Source: Pseudobutyrivibrio ruminis
GTDB lineage: Bacteria > Bacillota > Clostridia > Lachnospirales > Lachnospiraceae
NCBI GenBank assembly: GCA_015057305.1
Contig: SVES01000001.1
Location: 1 to 64,000 of the forward strand
Direction of reading: 5' to 3'
Length of the DNA: 64,000 nt
The translations under genes and the position numbers were made by a program. Position 1 is the first letter of the stretch; every line of letters starts with the position of its first letter. Shown piece by piece: positions 46,984 through 55,544 of the stretch. The notes under the pieces are model-generated. The model was not told the DNA's origin, did not search any database, and saw only the letters and a list, made by a program, of their open reading frames with translations.

Positions 46984-47565
46984 TTAGAGTGAAATTCCAT
47001 GCTCTGCGCAATAATCCTTATATGATGCATTAACCTTATCCTTATCTGACAAGATTAAATCTGCCTCAGTCATTCCCTCTGGAATAGGCCACTGAACAGC
47101 GATATCTGGGTCATTATACATTAAACCACCCTCATCATTTGGATGGTAAAAATCTGTAACCTTATAGCAGAACTCTGCATAATCGCTTACAACTAAGAAA
47201 CCATGAGCAAAGCCCTTTGGAATCATAAACTGCTTTTTATTTTCTGCTGAAAGCAAAATTCCATAGTGCTTACCAAAGGTTTTTGAACCTTCACGTAAAT
47301 CCACTGCCACGTCGTATACCTCGCCTGAGATTACGCGCACCAGTTTATCCTGTGGAAAATTCTTCTGAAAATGAAGGCCACGGAGTACACCCTTCTTTGA
47401 AGCAGACTGATTATCCTGTACAAATACATAATCTAAACCTTCTGCCTTCATATCATTTTCATTATATGTTTCTACGAAGTAACCACGTTCGTCGCCAAAA
47501 ACCTTAGGTGTAATAACACATAAGCCTTCTATACCATTTACATTTTTTTCAACTGTAATTGCCAT
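46984..47565 (-). CDS. rfbC: dTDP-4-dehydrorhamnose 3,5-epimerase
   Basis: A 193-residue cupin enzyme of normal length. It has VFGDERGYFVETYNENDM at the N-terminus, VLRGLHFQ with the catalytic histidine, and FMIPKGFAHGFLVVSD. It inverts C3 and C5 of dTDP-4-keto-6-deoxyglucose on the way to dTDP-L-rhamnose. A family-1 hairpin ends only about 9 bases before its start codon, and its own ribosome binding site is weak. Hairpin-linked control of translation is therefore possible. Confidence 0.95.
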   Translation of the reverse strand: MAITVEKNVNGIEGLCVITPKVFGDERGYFVETYNENDMKAEGLDYVFVQDNQSASKKGVLRGLHFQKNFPQDKLVRVISGEVYDVAVDLREGSKTFGKHYGILLSAENKKQFMIPKGFAHGFLVVSDYAEFCYKVTDFYHPNDEGGLMYNDPDIAVQWPIPEGMTEADLILSDKDKVNASYKDYCAEHGISL

Positions 47566-47573
47566 AGTCTTTG

Positions 47574-47738
47574 TTCAAATCACATAAGCAAGCTGATTAT
47601 ATTTATTTCAATGACACGCTTTCGCTCTGCTTTCTCTACTTGCGTTACATAAGATGCTCTCTTCGAGACCATCTAAGTAACGAGTGAAAAAGAAGGTCAT
47701 TTGAAATTAATATAATCATCTTCCCCTGTGATTTGCTC
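47574..47738. repeat. Family-1 intergenic hairpin, copy C
   Basis: This is the longest copy, about 165 bases, in the 210-base gap between rfbA and rfbC. The core is nearly identical to copies A and B. The outer arms, GATTATATTTATTTCAATGAC on the left and its imperfect complement on the right, are unique to it. Pairing extends further out to AAATCACA (47577-47584) against TGTGATTT (47727-47734). The left arm abuts the rfbC start. Beyond it (47739-47775) only an AT-rich stretch is seen. Confidence 0.82.
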
Positions 47739-47775
47739 CTTACTTTTTATAAATTTTTTATTTTAAAAATACGTC

Positions 47776-48654
47776 TTATAGTCCGTTTGCTACGTCTACG
47801 AGATATTTGCCGTAGTCTGTTTTCATAAGAGGCTCGGCAAGCTTTAGTAGCTGCTCTTTATCGATGAAGCCACGCTTGTATGCAATTTCTTCGATGCATG
47901 ATACGTACATGCCTTGACGCTTTTGGAATGTGCTGACAAATTCTGCAGCTGCAAGAAGCATGTCGTGGTTTCCTGTGTCAAGCCATGCAAATCCACGGCC
48001 AAGAGTCTCAACATGGAGATTTCCTCTTGATAAGTACTCATTATTTACTGCTGTGATTTCAAGTTCACCACGTGCTGAAGGCTTAATAGTCTTGGCAATT
48101 TCTACTACTGAATTGTCGTAGAAATACAAACCTGGAACAGCATAGTTACTCTTTGGCTGAGCTGGCTTTTCCTCAATTGAAATAGCCACACCATTTTCAT
48201 CAAATTCTACAACGCCGTACTCTCTTGGGTCACGAACATAGTAACCAAAGATTGTAGCTCCTGGCTCACTTTCTGTACGCTTTGCTGCTGAAAGAAGAAC
48301 CTTCGAAAATGACTGACCGTAGAATATATTATCGCCAAGAACTAATGCTACTGCATCATTTCCTATGAAATCAGCTCCAATAATAAATGCTTCAGCAAGA
48401 CCATTTGGAGCCTCCTGAATTGCATACTGGATATCCATTCCAAGCTGCTTACCATCGCCAAGAAGTTCCTCGAATACTGGTAAATCTCTTGGTGTAGAAA
48501 TGATTAATACCTCACGGATGCCAGCCAGCATCAATGTAGAAAGTGGGTAATAAATCATTGGCTTATCATAAATTGGCATGATCTGTTTGCTAATTGCCTT
48601 TGTAAGTGGATAAAGTCTTGTGCCTGAACCACCTGCTAAAATAATACCCTTCAT
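47776..48654 (-). CDS. rfbA: Glucose-1-phosphate thymidylyltransferase
   Basis: A 292-residue enzyme that makes dTDP-glucose, the first step to dTDP-rhamnose. The N-terminal signature is [20 protein letters not shown] followed by [35 protein letters not shown] and [20 protein letters not shown] are typical RmlA. The start is ATG at 48654, with AGGAGG 6 bases upstream; the frame continues upstream without a site. It follows glf with a small gap. Confidence 0.96.
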   Translation of the reverse strand: MKGIILAGGSGTRLYPLTKAISKQIMPIYDKPMIYYPLSTLMLAGIREVLIISTPRDLPVFEELLGDGKQLGMDIQYAIQEAPNGLAEAFIIGADFIGNDAVALVLGDNIFYGQSFSKVLLSAAKRTESEPGATIFGYYVRDPREYGVVEFDENGVAISIEEKPAQPKSNYAVPGLYFYDNSVVEIAKTIKPSARGELEITAVNNEYLSRGNLHVETLGRGFAWLDTGNHDMLLAAAEFVSTFQKRQGMYVSCIEEIAYKRGFIDKEQLLKLAEPLMKTDYGKYLVDVANGL

Positions 48655-48673
48655 ATTTTCCTCCTGATATGTT

Positions 48674-49795
48674 TTACGCAAATTCTTCTGCCACCGCGTC
48701 GAGAGCGGCAGCTACTACTTTGTCCATGTCATAGTATTTGTATTGGCCTAGGCGACCACCGAAGATTACATTCTGTTCCTTTGCGGCGCGGTCGGCATAC
48801 CGCTGATACAATGCATTGTTTTTGTCGTTATTTACTGGGTAGTATGGCTCAACACCAGGCTTCCATTCGCTAGAGTATTCTCTAGAAATAATTGTGGTAG
48901 GCTGTTTGCCAAATTCAAAGTGCTTGTGTTCAATGATACGGGTATATGGTACATCTGCTGCTGTATAGTTAACTACAGCATTTCCCTGGTAATTTTCGCA
49001 GTCAAGCTTTTCTGTCTCGAAGCGAACTGAACGATACTCAAGAGGGCCATAGCAGCTATCAAAGTATTCATCAATCTGACCTGTAAATAGTAGCTTGTCC
49101 CAGGCAACCTCTGTGCCCTCCTTTAGCTTATGCTCCTTTGCAAGTTCGAAATAATCCTGCTCAAGAACTACATCTGCTCCTTCAAGCATCTTCTCCACAA
49201 TCTGTGTATAGCCACCCATTGGAATACCTTGGAATCTATCGTTAAAGTAATTATTGTCATAGGTAAATCTTAGTGGCAATCTCTTGATGATAAATGCTGG
49301 CAGCTCGTCGCATGGACGTCCCCATTGCTTCTGGGTGTAGCCTTTGATAAGCTTTTCATACACATCTGTACCTACAAGAGAAAGAGCCTGCTCCTCAAGA
49401 TTCTTTGGCTCGGCAATATTCAATTCTTTGATTTGGTCTGCAATTATAGCCTTTGCCTCTTCCGGTGTTTTAATACCCCACATTTTAGAAAATGTATTCA
49501 TATTGAATGGAAGATTATAAAGCTCGTTTCCATAAATAGCCACAGGAGAATTAATATAATTATTAAACTCCGCAAACTGATTTATGTATTCCCAGATCTT
49601 TTTATCACTTGTATGGAAAATGTGGGCACCATATACATGTACATTGATGCCATCCTCTTCCTTTGTATATATATTACCTGCAATGTGGTCGCGTTTGTCA
49701 ATTACAAGCACTGACTTTCCACGCTTCATAGCCTCATAGCTAAAAACCGCACCAAATAGACCTGCGCCCACTACTAAGTAGTCGTATTTTTTCAT
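48674..49795 (-). CDS. glf: UDP-galactopyranose mutase
   Basis: A 373-residue FAD enzyme converting UDP-galactopyranose to UDP-galactofuranose. It shows the FAD motif [20 protein letters not shown], then [16 protein letters not shown] and [20 protein letters not shown], and the C-terminal [19 protein letters not shown]. This predicts galactofuranose in the surface polymer alongside rhamnose. Its start immediately follows the rfbB stop (no gap). Confidence 0.96.
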   Translation of the reverse strand: MKKYDYLVVGAGLFGAVFSYEAMKRGKSVLVIDKRDHIAGNIYTKEEDGINVHVYGAHIFHTSDKKIWEYINQFAEFNNYINSPVAIYGNELYNLPFNMNTFSKMWGIKTPEEAKAIIADQIKELNIAEPKNLEEQALSLVGTDVYEKLIKGYTQKQWGRPCDELPAFIIKRLPLRFTYDNNYFNDRFQGIPMGGYTQIVEKMLEGADVVLEQDYFELAKEHKLKEGTEVAWDKLLFTGQIDEYFDSCYGPLEYRSVRFETEKLDCENYQGNAVVNYTAADVPYTRIIEHKHFEFGKQPTTIISREYSSEWKPGVEPYYPVNNDKNNALYQRYADRAAKEQNVIFGGRLGQYKYYDMDKVVAAALDAVAEEFA

Positions 49796-50881
49796 TTATT
49801 TATCCTTATACATATCGTTGTAGTATTTCTGATAATCACCGCTTGTTACATTCTTCATCCAATCCTCGTGCTCGAAGAACCAAGCAATTGTCTTCTTGAT
49901 ACCTTCTTCAAAGCATGTCTCTGGATACCAGCCTACTGCTTCTTTAATCTTGTCTGGAGCAATAGCATAACGGCGATCATGTCCCTTACGGTCTGTAACA
50001 TACTTAATAAGCTTGTCAGATACAAGAGCCTTACGTGGGTCATCATCTGAAAGCATCTCCTGAAGTGTATCAAGGATGATGTGGATAATCTGAATGTTCT
50101 GTTTTTCATTATGTCCACCAATATTGTATGTCTCGAAAAGCTTGCCCTGCTCCTGAACCATGTCGATTCCCTTGGCATGATCCTCAACATATAACCAGTC
50201 ACGTACGTTCTTTCCATCACCGTATACTGGAAGATCTTTTCCCTGAAGGGCATTGTTGATGATAAGTGGAATAAGCTTCTCTGGGAACTGGTAAGGTCCG
50301 TAGTTATTTGAGCAGTTTGTAATGTTTGCTGGGAACTTATATGTATCCATGTAAGCCTTTACAAGCATATCTGAACTAGCCTTTGAAGCTGAATATGGTG
50401 AATGTGGATCATATGGGCTTGTCTCATAGAAGAAAGCATTATCATCATCTGGAAGTGATCCATAAACCTCATCAGTAGAAACATGAAGGAACTTCTTGCC
50501 TTCCTTGAATGTACCATCAGGAAGCTCCCAAGCTTCCTTAGCACAGTTAAGCATTACAGCTGTACCAAGTACATTTGTCTGAACAAATACCTCTGGGTTC
50601 TTTATAGAACGGTCAACGTGTGACTCTGCTGCAAAATGAACAACTCTATCGATATCGTTCTCTGCAAAAATCTTTCTGATTGCTTCCTTATCGCAGATAT
50701 CAGCCTTTACAAATGTATAATTCTCGCGGTTTTCGATATCCTTAAGATTCTCCAAATTACCTGCGTATGTAAGCTTGTCTACGTTGATAATTCTGATTTC
50801 ATTATCATATTTCTTAAACATGTAATGAATGTAGTTACTTCCGATGAAGCCAGCTCCACCTGTTACTAAATAAGTTCTCAT
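49796..50881 (-). CDS. rfbB: dTDP-glucose 4,6-dehydratase
   Basis: A 361-residue SDR: Rossmann motif YLVTGGAGFIGSNYIHYMFK, HFAAESHVDRSI, VSTDEVYGSL, YSASKASSDMLVKAYMDTY and NCSNNYGPYQFPEKLIPLII. It makes the 4-keto intermediate in dTDP-L-rhamnose synthesis. It has a strong AAGGAGA site. A family-3 hairpin ends 14 bases before its start codon. The C-terminus (DWMKNVTSGDYQKYYNDMY) is typical for Firmicutes copies. Confidence 0.96.
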   Translation of the reverse strand: MRTYLVTGGAGFIGSNYIHYMFKKYDNEIRIINVDKLTYAGNLENLKDIENRENYTFVKADICDKEAIRKIFAENDIDRVVHFAAESHVDRSIKNPEVFVQTNVLGTAVMLNCAKEAWELPDGTFKEGKKFLHVSTDEVYGSLPDDDNAFFYETSPYDPHSPYSASKASSDMLVKAYMDTYKFPANITNCSNNYGPYQFPEKLIPLIINNALQGKDLPVYGDGKNVRDWLYVEDHAKGIDMVQEQGKLFETYNIGGHNEKQNIQIIHIILDTLQEMLSDDDPRKALVSDKLIKYVTDRKGHDRRYAIAPDKIKEAVGWYPETCFEEGIKKTIAWFFEHEDWMKNVTSGDYQKYYNDMYKDK

Positions 50882-50895
50882 TTTTTCTCCTTTAG

Positions 50896-51039
50896 ACAGG
50901 GCTTTTCCAATTTAATTTTTCAAAGCTCCCGCAAGCCATCTCCCATTGCAGCCAAGGAATCCTCCCTAAAGGGTCCCTCCTTAACTGCATGGGGCCCTCT
51001 TGCTCGCGCCCAATTAGTTGTTCTAGGAAAAGCCTATGT
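50896..51039. repeat. Family-3 intergenic hairpin, copy 1
   Basis: It fills more than half of the 262-base gap between rfbD and rfbB. AGGGCTTTTCC (50898 on) pairs imperfectly with GGAAAAGCCT near 51026-51035; GCTCCCGCAAG pairs with CTTGCTCGCGCC; CCCATTGCAGCC-AAGGA pairs with TCCTTAACTGCATGGG. The tip carries CCCTAAAGGG. It is richer in GC than its surroundings. The rest of the gap (51040-51143) is AT-rich, with TTCTTAAGAATTATTAAGG, and has no gene. Confidence 0.7.
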
Positions 51040-51143
51040 AATTAATATAAACTATATTTTCAATAATAATTCTTAAGAATTATTAAGGTTGACGATATAT
51101 TTAAAACGGCATTTTCCCTGGTACAACGTATACCAGTAACGTA

Positions 51144-52004
51144 CTACGCCAGGTACTCACGTAGGGCGTCGTGCCAGTCGGCCATGCGGTAGTCTGTGGT
51201 GAGACGCAGCATGTAGTTGTCCAGGATGCTATAGTGTGGACGATCCGCACTAGCTGGATTCATACGTTTGTACTCCTCGCTGGTAACATGATTAACCTTT
51301 ACATCTATGCCCTTTAGCTTAAAGATTTCTTCTGTGAAATCTGCCCAGTTTGTATCACCTTCGCAGGTGCCATGGAAAATACCATAGTTTTCTGTTGGCT
51401 CTAAGTAGTGAATTAAACGTGCCAGCTCTGTAGCAGATGTTGGTGAGCCAAGCTGGTCACAAACCACTGAAAGCTCATCATGAGTCTCTGCTAGCTTAAG
51501 CATTGTCTTAACGAAGTTTTTGCCATCGCCATAAAGCCATGCTGTACGAACAATAAACCATTTATCCGCAAACTGCTGAACGAACTTTTCTCCCTCATAT
51601 TTTGTCTTGCCGTAGGCACTTATTGGTGCCGGGGTATCAAACTCTGTGATTGGAGCAGATGCATTCCCAGGAAAAACATAATCTGTGCTTACATGCACAA
51701 GCTTTGCTCCAACCTTTGTTGCTGCAATTGCAAGATTTCTAGGACCGAGAGCATTAAGCTTATATGCAAAATCCCAGTCTTTTTCGCAGCCATCTACATT
51801 TGTAGCGGCAGCACAGTTGATAATTACATCTGGTCTTTTAGCTTCAACAAACTTTAGTACTTCCTCCAGATCCATGATATTAAGTGGAGAAATCTTCTCC
51901 CCTTCTACAACATCAGTAAGTATGAACTGAACTTCATCGCCATACTCTTTTTGAATTGCACGACCTAGTTGGCCATTACAACCCGTAACTAAAATCTTTC
52001 TCAT
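51144..52004 (-). CDS. rfbD: dTDP-4-dehydrorhamnose reductase
   Basis: A 286-residue SDR that finishes dTDP-L-rhamnose synthesis. It has ILVTGCNGQLGRAIQKEYGD, HVSTDYVFPG, PISAYGKTKYEGEKFVQQFA (YxxxK), FIVRTAWLYGDGKNFVKTML and MNPASADRPHYSILDN near the C-terminus. Its ATG overlaps the leuA stop (TAATG), so it is translationally coupled to a leucine-biosynthesis gene, an unusual arrangement. It is separated from rfbB by a family-3 hairpin. Confidence 0.95.
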   Translation of the reverse strand: MRKILVTGCNGQLGRAIQKEYGDEVQFILTDVVEGEKISPLNIMDLEEVLKFVEAKRPDVIINCAAATNVDGCEKDWDFAYKLNALGPRNLAIAATKVGAKLVHVSTDYVFPGNASAPITEFDTPAPISAYGKTKYEGEKFVQQFADKWFIVRTAWLYGDGKNFVKTMLKLAETHDELSVVCDQLGSPTSATELARLIHYLEPTENYGIFHGTCEGDTNWADFTEEIFKLKGIDVKVNHVTSEEYKRMNPASADRPHYSILDNYMLRLTTDYRMADWHDALREYLA

Positions 52005-53692
52005 TATACGTAATCCTTTGCTTTTTTAATCAAACGATTATATGCGCTGAACATACCTCGAATTGAAGCACGTGTAATATTTGAGCTTACGCCAACACCG
52101 AATGTTGTGTTGCCGTGGCGCTCGTCGCGCATCTCTATATAAGCAGCAGCCTTTGCACCTGAGCCCTGTGATTGAGCAAGAGTGTGCTCGGTATAGTCAA
52201 TAAGTGTAAAGTCAAGCTCTGGTACACACTGCTTAATAGCCAGTTTAACAGCATCAATAGGTCCGTTTCCTTCTGCCTCTGAGTGGAACTTCTCTCCATT
52301 GTAGCTGAAATCAAGAATAGCAACTGTATCATCTGTATCCTTATCATCTTGAATAACAACATACTCAAGGGTAAGTGGCTCTTTATTCTCAAGATACTGA
52401 GACTTGAAAGCCTCCATGATACGCTGTGGAGTAACCTCTCCGCCTTGCTTTTCTGAAATACGCTGAATAACATCAGCAAACTCACGCTGCATCTTCTTTG
52501 GAAGCTTGTAGCCATAGACAGAATCCATGACAAATGCAACGCCGCCCTTTCCTGATTGGCTGTTGATACGAACCACTGGCTCGTACTTTCTACCAATATC
52601 TGCTGGGTCAATTGGAAGATATGGAACCTCCCAATAAATATTCTGACGGTCTTTCATAGCCGCCACACCTTTATTTATAGCATCCTGGTGTGAACCAGAG
52701 AATGCTGTAAACACAAGCTCACCTGCATAAGGATGTCTTGCGTCTGTTGGCATTTTTGTAACTCGCTCGCAAACCTCTACAATCTCTTTTATATCCTCAA
52801 GATCAAGCTCTGGGTTAACTCCCTGAGAAAACATATTATAAGCAATTGTAAGTATATCCACATTACCTGTGCGCTCGCCATTGCCTAGAAGTGTACCCTC
52901 CACACGGTCTGCGCCTGCAAGAAGTCCAAGCTCTGTAATTGCAACACCTGTACCTCTGTCATTATGTGGATGGATTGATAGGATGATATTATCTCTATCC
53001 TTAAAGTGAGTGCTCATCCATTCTATCTGATCTGCGTAAACATTAGGTGTATTCATTTCAACAGTTGCAGGTAAATTAAATATAATAGGCGCATCTGTGG
53101 CATGATTCCAAGTATCCTGCACAGCAGTACAAATATCAAGAGCAAAATCAACTTCTGTTCCTGTAAAAGACTCTGGGGAATACTCAAGCTGAAGATTGCC
53201 ATCATACTTATCAAGTCTATCCTTTACCATCTGTGTTCCAGCTTTTGCGATTTCAATGATTTCATCTCTATCGGCATTAAATACTACATCTCTTTGAAGT
53301 GTAGATGTTGAATTGTAAATATGGAAAATAACATTTGGTATACCTTGGATTGCCTCAAAGGTACGGTCGATAAGTTCTTCTCTGCACTGAGAAAGTACCT
53401 GCACCTTTACATCAGCAGGTATCTTGTTTTCCTTAACAAGTTGTCTTAGAAAATCATATTCAATCTGGCTTGCTGCAGGAAAGCCAATTTCTATCTCTTT
53501 AAATCCAAGCTTTAGTAGGAGGTCGAATAGTTCCATTTTCTCGTCAACATTCATTGGTTCCACGAGGGCTTGATTGCCATCACGTAAATCAACTGAACAC
53601 CAAATTGGAGCTTTAGTGATCTGCTTGTTTGGCCATGTACGCTGTGGAAAATCCAAAACAGGGTTAGCTTTGTATCTCTTGTAGTTCAACAT
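52004..53692 (-). CDS. leuA: 2-isopropylmalate synthase
   Basis: A 562-residue HMGL-like enzyme that condenses acetyl-CoA with 2-ketoisovalerate, the first step of leucine synthesis. The N-terminal barrel has WCSVDLRDGNQALVEPMNVD, FKEIEIGFPAASQ and the metal-binding SIHPHNDRGTG. The C-terminal regulatory LeuA_dimer domain (about 430-562) is present, ending near SSNITRASIRGMFSAYNRL, so leucine feedback is likely. The length fits the long LeuA2 type. It has an AGGAGGA site, is preceded by a family-2 hairpin, and is coupled to rfbD. Confidence 0.93.
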   Translation of the reverse strand: MLNYKRYKANPVLDFPQRTWPNKQITKAPIWCSVDLRDGNQALVEPMNVDEKMELFDLLLKLGFKEIEIGFPAASQIEYDFLRQLVKENKIPADVKVQVLSQCREELIDRTFEAIQGIPNVIFHIYNSTSTLQRDVVFNADRDEIIEIAKAGTQMVKDRLDKYDGNLQLEYSPESFTGTEVDFALDICTAVQDTWNHATDAPIIFNLPATVEMNTPNVYADQIEWMSTHFKDRDNIILSIHPHNDRGTGVAITELGLLAGADRVEGTLLGNGERTGNVDILTIAYNMFSQGVNPELDLEDIKEIVEVCERVTKMPTDARHPYAGELVFTAFSGSHQDAINKGVAAMKDRQNIYWEVPYLPIDPADIGRKYEPVVRINSQSGKGGVAFVMDSVYGYKLPKKMQREFADVIQRISEKQGGEVTPQRIMEAFKSQYLENKEPLTLEYVVIQDDKDTDDTVAILDFSYNGEKFHSEAEGNGPIDAVKLAIKQCVPELDFTLIDYTEHTLAQSQGSGAKAAAYIEMRDERHGNTTFGVGVSSNITRASIRGMFSAYNRLIKKAKDYV

Positions 53693-53742
53693 TATTCTTC
53701 CTCCTTATTCTGTGGGTCGCTTGCTGATATGTTCAGTTTTTC

Positions 53743-53828
53743 GGATGTTACGCTAACAAGCATTATGAATTCTACGCTTCGCATGGAAAGCTCCGCTTTA
53801 GAATTATAATAGCTTGTTAGCTACATCC
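53743..53828. repeat. Family-2 intergenic hairpin, copy 3
   Basis: The outer arms are GGATGT and ACATCC. The left continues GTTACGCTAACAAGCATTAT and GAATTCTA; the right has TAGAATTATAATAGCTTGT. It occupies the 205-base gap between the HPr gene and leuA, about 50 bases before leuA. The other part of the gap (53829-53897) is AT-rich, with a small AAGCTA/TAGCTT inverted repeat and no gene. Confidence 0.8.
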
Positions 53829-53897
53829 TATTTTCACTTATTCTACAGCAAGCTATTTCTAGTCATTTAGCTTTAATGTCACTTTGACAATCTACGA

Positions 53898-54164
53898 TTA
53901 TTCACCTAGGCCTGATTCAACGGAATGAACCATATCCTCCAGGGCTTCTTTTTCATCTGCGCCTTCACAGGTGATAACTATTTCCTCGCCTGTTTTTACA
54001 CAGGCACCAAGTACGCTTAGTACTGATTTCGCATTTGCCTCATAATGATTATCTGTGGCAAATGTAATCTTGCTGTTATATTTCATGGCAGTCTCGCACA
54101 AAACTCCTGCAGGTCTCAAGTGCAAGCCTGTCGCGTTAACTATCTTTACTTTTTTTGTAACCAT
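53898..54164 (-). CDS. HPr-family phosphocarrier protein
   Basis: An 88-residue protein of normal HPr length. The phosphorylatable histidine is present as H15 in NATGLHLRPAG, and the regulatory serine as S47 in NAKSVLSVLG. It can therefore serve PTS phosphotransfer and possibly HPr-kinase/CcpA signalling, unlike Crh, which lacks the histidine. It follows glmM by 29 bases and is probably in the cdaA operon. Whether it is the main ptsH or a paralogue cannot be told. Confidence 0.88.
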   Translation of the reverse strand: MVTKKVKIVNATGLHLRPAGVLCETAMKYNSKITFATDNHYEANAKSVLSVLGACVKTGEEIVITCEGADEKEALEDMVHSVESGLGE

Positions 54165-54193
54165 AATAAATCATACACCTTGTCTAATTCGGT

Positions 54194-55543
54194 TTAGAGT
54201 ATCGTCTTAGTAATCAGTTCTGCTAATGCCTTGGCATCAGCCTCGATTTCTTCCTGATTCTTGCCTTCAATCATGACACGAACCAATGGCTCTGTTCCAG
54301 ATGGGCGAATAAGTACACGTCCCTCTCCTGCAAATTTATTTTCAAGAGCCTCAATTGCGCTTGCAATTTCAGGATACTCCATATAGCTTTCTTTCTTGTG
54401 ATTTGGAACCTTTGCATTAACAAGAGCCTGTGGCAAAACCTCCATAATTGAAGCCAGCTCAGAAAGCGTTTTGCCGGTTTCAACCATAACTCTAAGTAAA
54501 TGAAGGGCTGAAAGCAGTCCATCTCCTGTTGTATTGTCATCCAGGAAAATAACATGTCCACTTTGCTCACCGCCGATATTGTAGCCGTTAGCAAGCATAT
54601 TTTCAAGGACATATCTATCTCCAACCTTTGTTACTTCTACATTGATACCCTGCTCCTTTGCCATTAATGTGAAGCCAAGGTTTGTCATAACAGTAACTAC
54701 GCAAGTGTTCTTTTTAAGTGTTCCCTTATCCTTCATATGCTTTGCGCAGATTGCCATAACCTGATCACCATCAACCAGGCGTCCTCTTTCATCTACAGCT
54801 AGCATTCTATCTGCATCACCATCAAAAGCAAGACCCAGTTTTGCATTTTCAGCAACTACACGAGCCTTAAGCTCATCCATATGTGTACTTCCACAATTGC
54901 TGTTGATGTTTGTTCCATCAGGGTTGTTGTGGATTGTGATAAGCTCTGCACCCATTTCTGACAGGCAAGCAACGCTTGTTCTATAGGAAGCGCCCTCAGC
55001 ACAATCGATAACAATTTTTAAGCCTGATAAATCAATTGGTACTGTATGCTTTAAAAAGTCTACATACTCACGGCCTAAATCGAATCTATAATCAATCTTT
55101 CCTATTTCTGCTCCTGTAGGAAGACTTACGCCGCTCATGTTATTTTCAATTAAAGCCTGAATCTCATCCTCCAGTGAATCAGAAAGCTTAAAGCCATCTC
55201 CATTGAAAAACTTAATTCCGTTAAACTCCATTGGATTGTGGCTTGCAGAAATAACTACTCCCGCATCAACCTTGTGCTTGCGTGTTAAATAAGCAATTGC
55301 TGGAGTTGGTAAAACACCAGCATATACTGCATTAGCTCCAACTGAGCATATACCACTCATAAGTGCTGAAGCCAACATTGTTCCCGAAATTCTAGTATCA
55401 CAGCCAACTATGATTGTAGGCTGATGGCTAGCTTCCTTTGTAAGTACATATGCACCAGCCTGTCCAAGCTGCTTGGCAAGCTCAATAGTTAGTTCTGAGC
55501 CAGCAACACCTCTGACTCCATCTGTTCCGAATAATCGTCCCAT
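54194..55543 (-). CDS. glmM: Phosphoglucosamine mutase
   Basis: A 449-residue enzyme converting glucosamine-6-phosphate to glucosamine-1-phosphate for UDP-GlcNAc. Marks are [14 protein letters not shown], the phosphoserine loop [14 protein letters not shown] (S101), metal-binding [13 protein letters not shown], and [15 protein letters not shown]. The start is ATG at 55543, with GGAGG 6 bases upstream. The order cdaA-cdaR-glmM is conserved in Firmicutes, and GlmM can bind and inhibit CdaA. Its product also feeds the nearby glycan pathways. Confidence 0.97.
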   Translation of the reverse strand: MGRLFGTDGVRGVAGSELTIELAKQLGQAGAYVLTKEASHQPTIIVGCDTRISGTMLASALMSGICSVGANAVYAGVLPTPAIAYLTRKHKVDAGVVISASHNPMEFNGIKFFNGDGFKLSDSLEDEIQALIENNMSGVSLPTGAEIGKIDYRFDLGREYVDFLKHTVPIDLSGLKIVIDCAEGASYRTSVACLSEMGAELITIHNNPDGTNINSNCGSTHMDELKARVVAENAKLGLAFDGDADRMLAVDERGRLVDGDQVMAICAKHMKDKGTLKKNTCVVTVMTNLGFTLMAKEQGINVEVTKVGDRYVLENMLANGYNIGGEQSGHVIFLDDNTTGDGLLSALHLLRVMVETGKTLSELASIMEVLPQALVNAKVPNHKKESYMEYPEIASAIEALENKFAGEGRVLIRPSGTEPLVRVMIEGKNQEEIEADAKALAELITKTIL

Positions 55544-55544
55544 T

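Noticed and set aside
36066-51039. The operon-internal hairpins as rho-independent terminators
   Set aside because: They lack T tracts on either strand and sit between genes that appear to be co-transcribed; the arms are much longer than usual terminators.
36066-53828. Dispersed repeats as a CRISPR array
   Set aside because: Copies are single, far apart, and lie in gaps between genes; there are no regular repeat-spacer units and no cas genes.
53693-53897. A T-box or leucine leader before leuA
   Set aside because: No T-box consensus, leucine-rich leader frame or terminator/antiterminator pair was found; the gap holds a family-2 hairpin instead.
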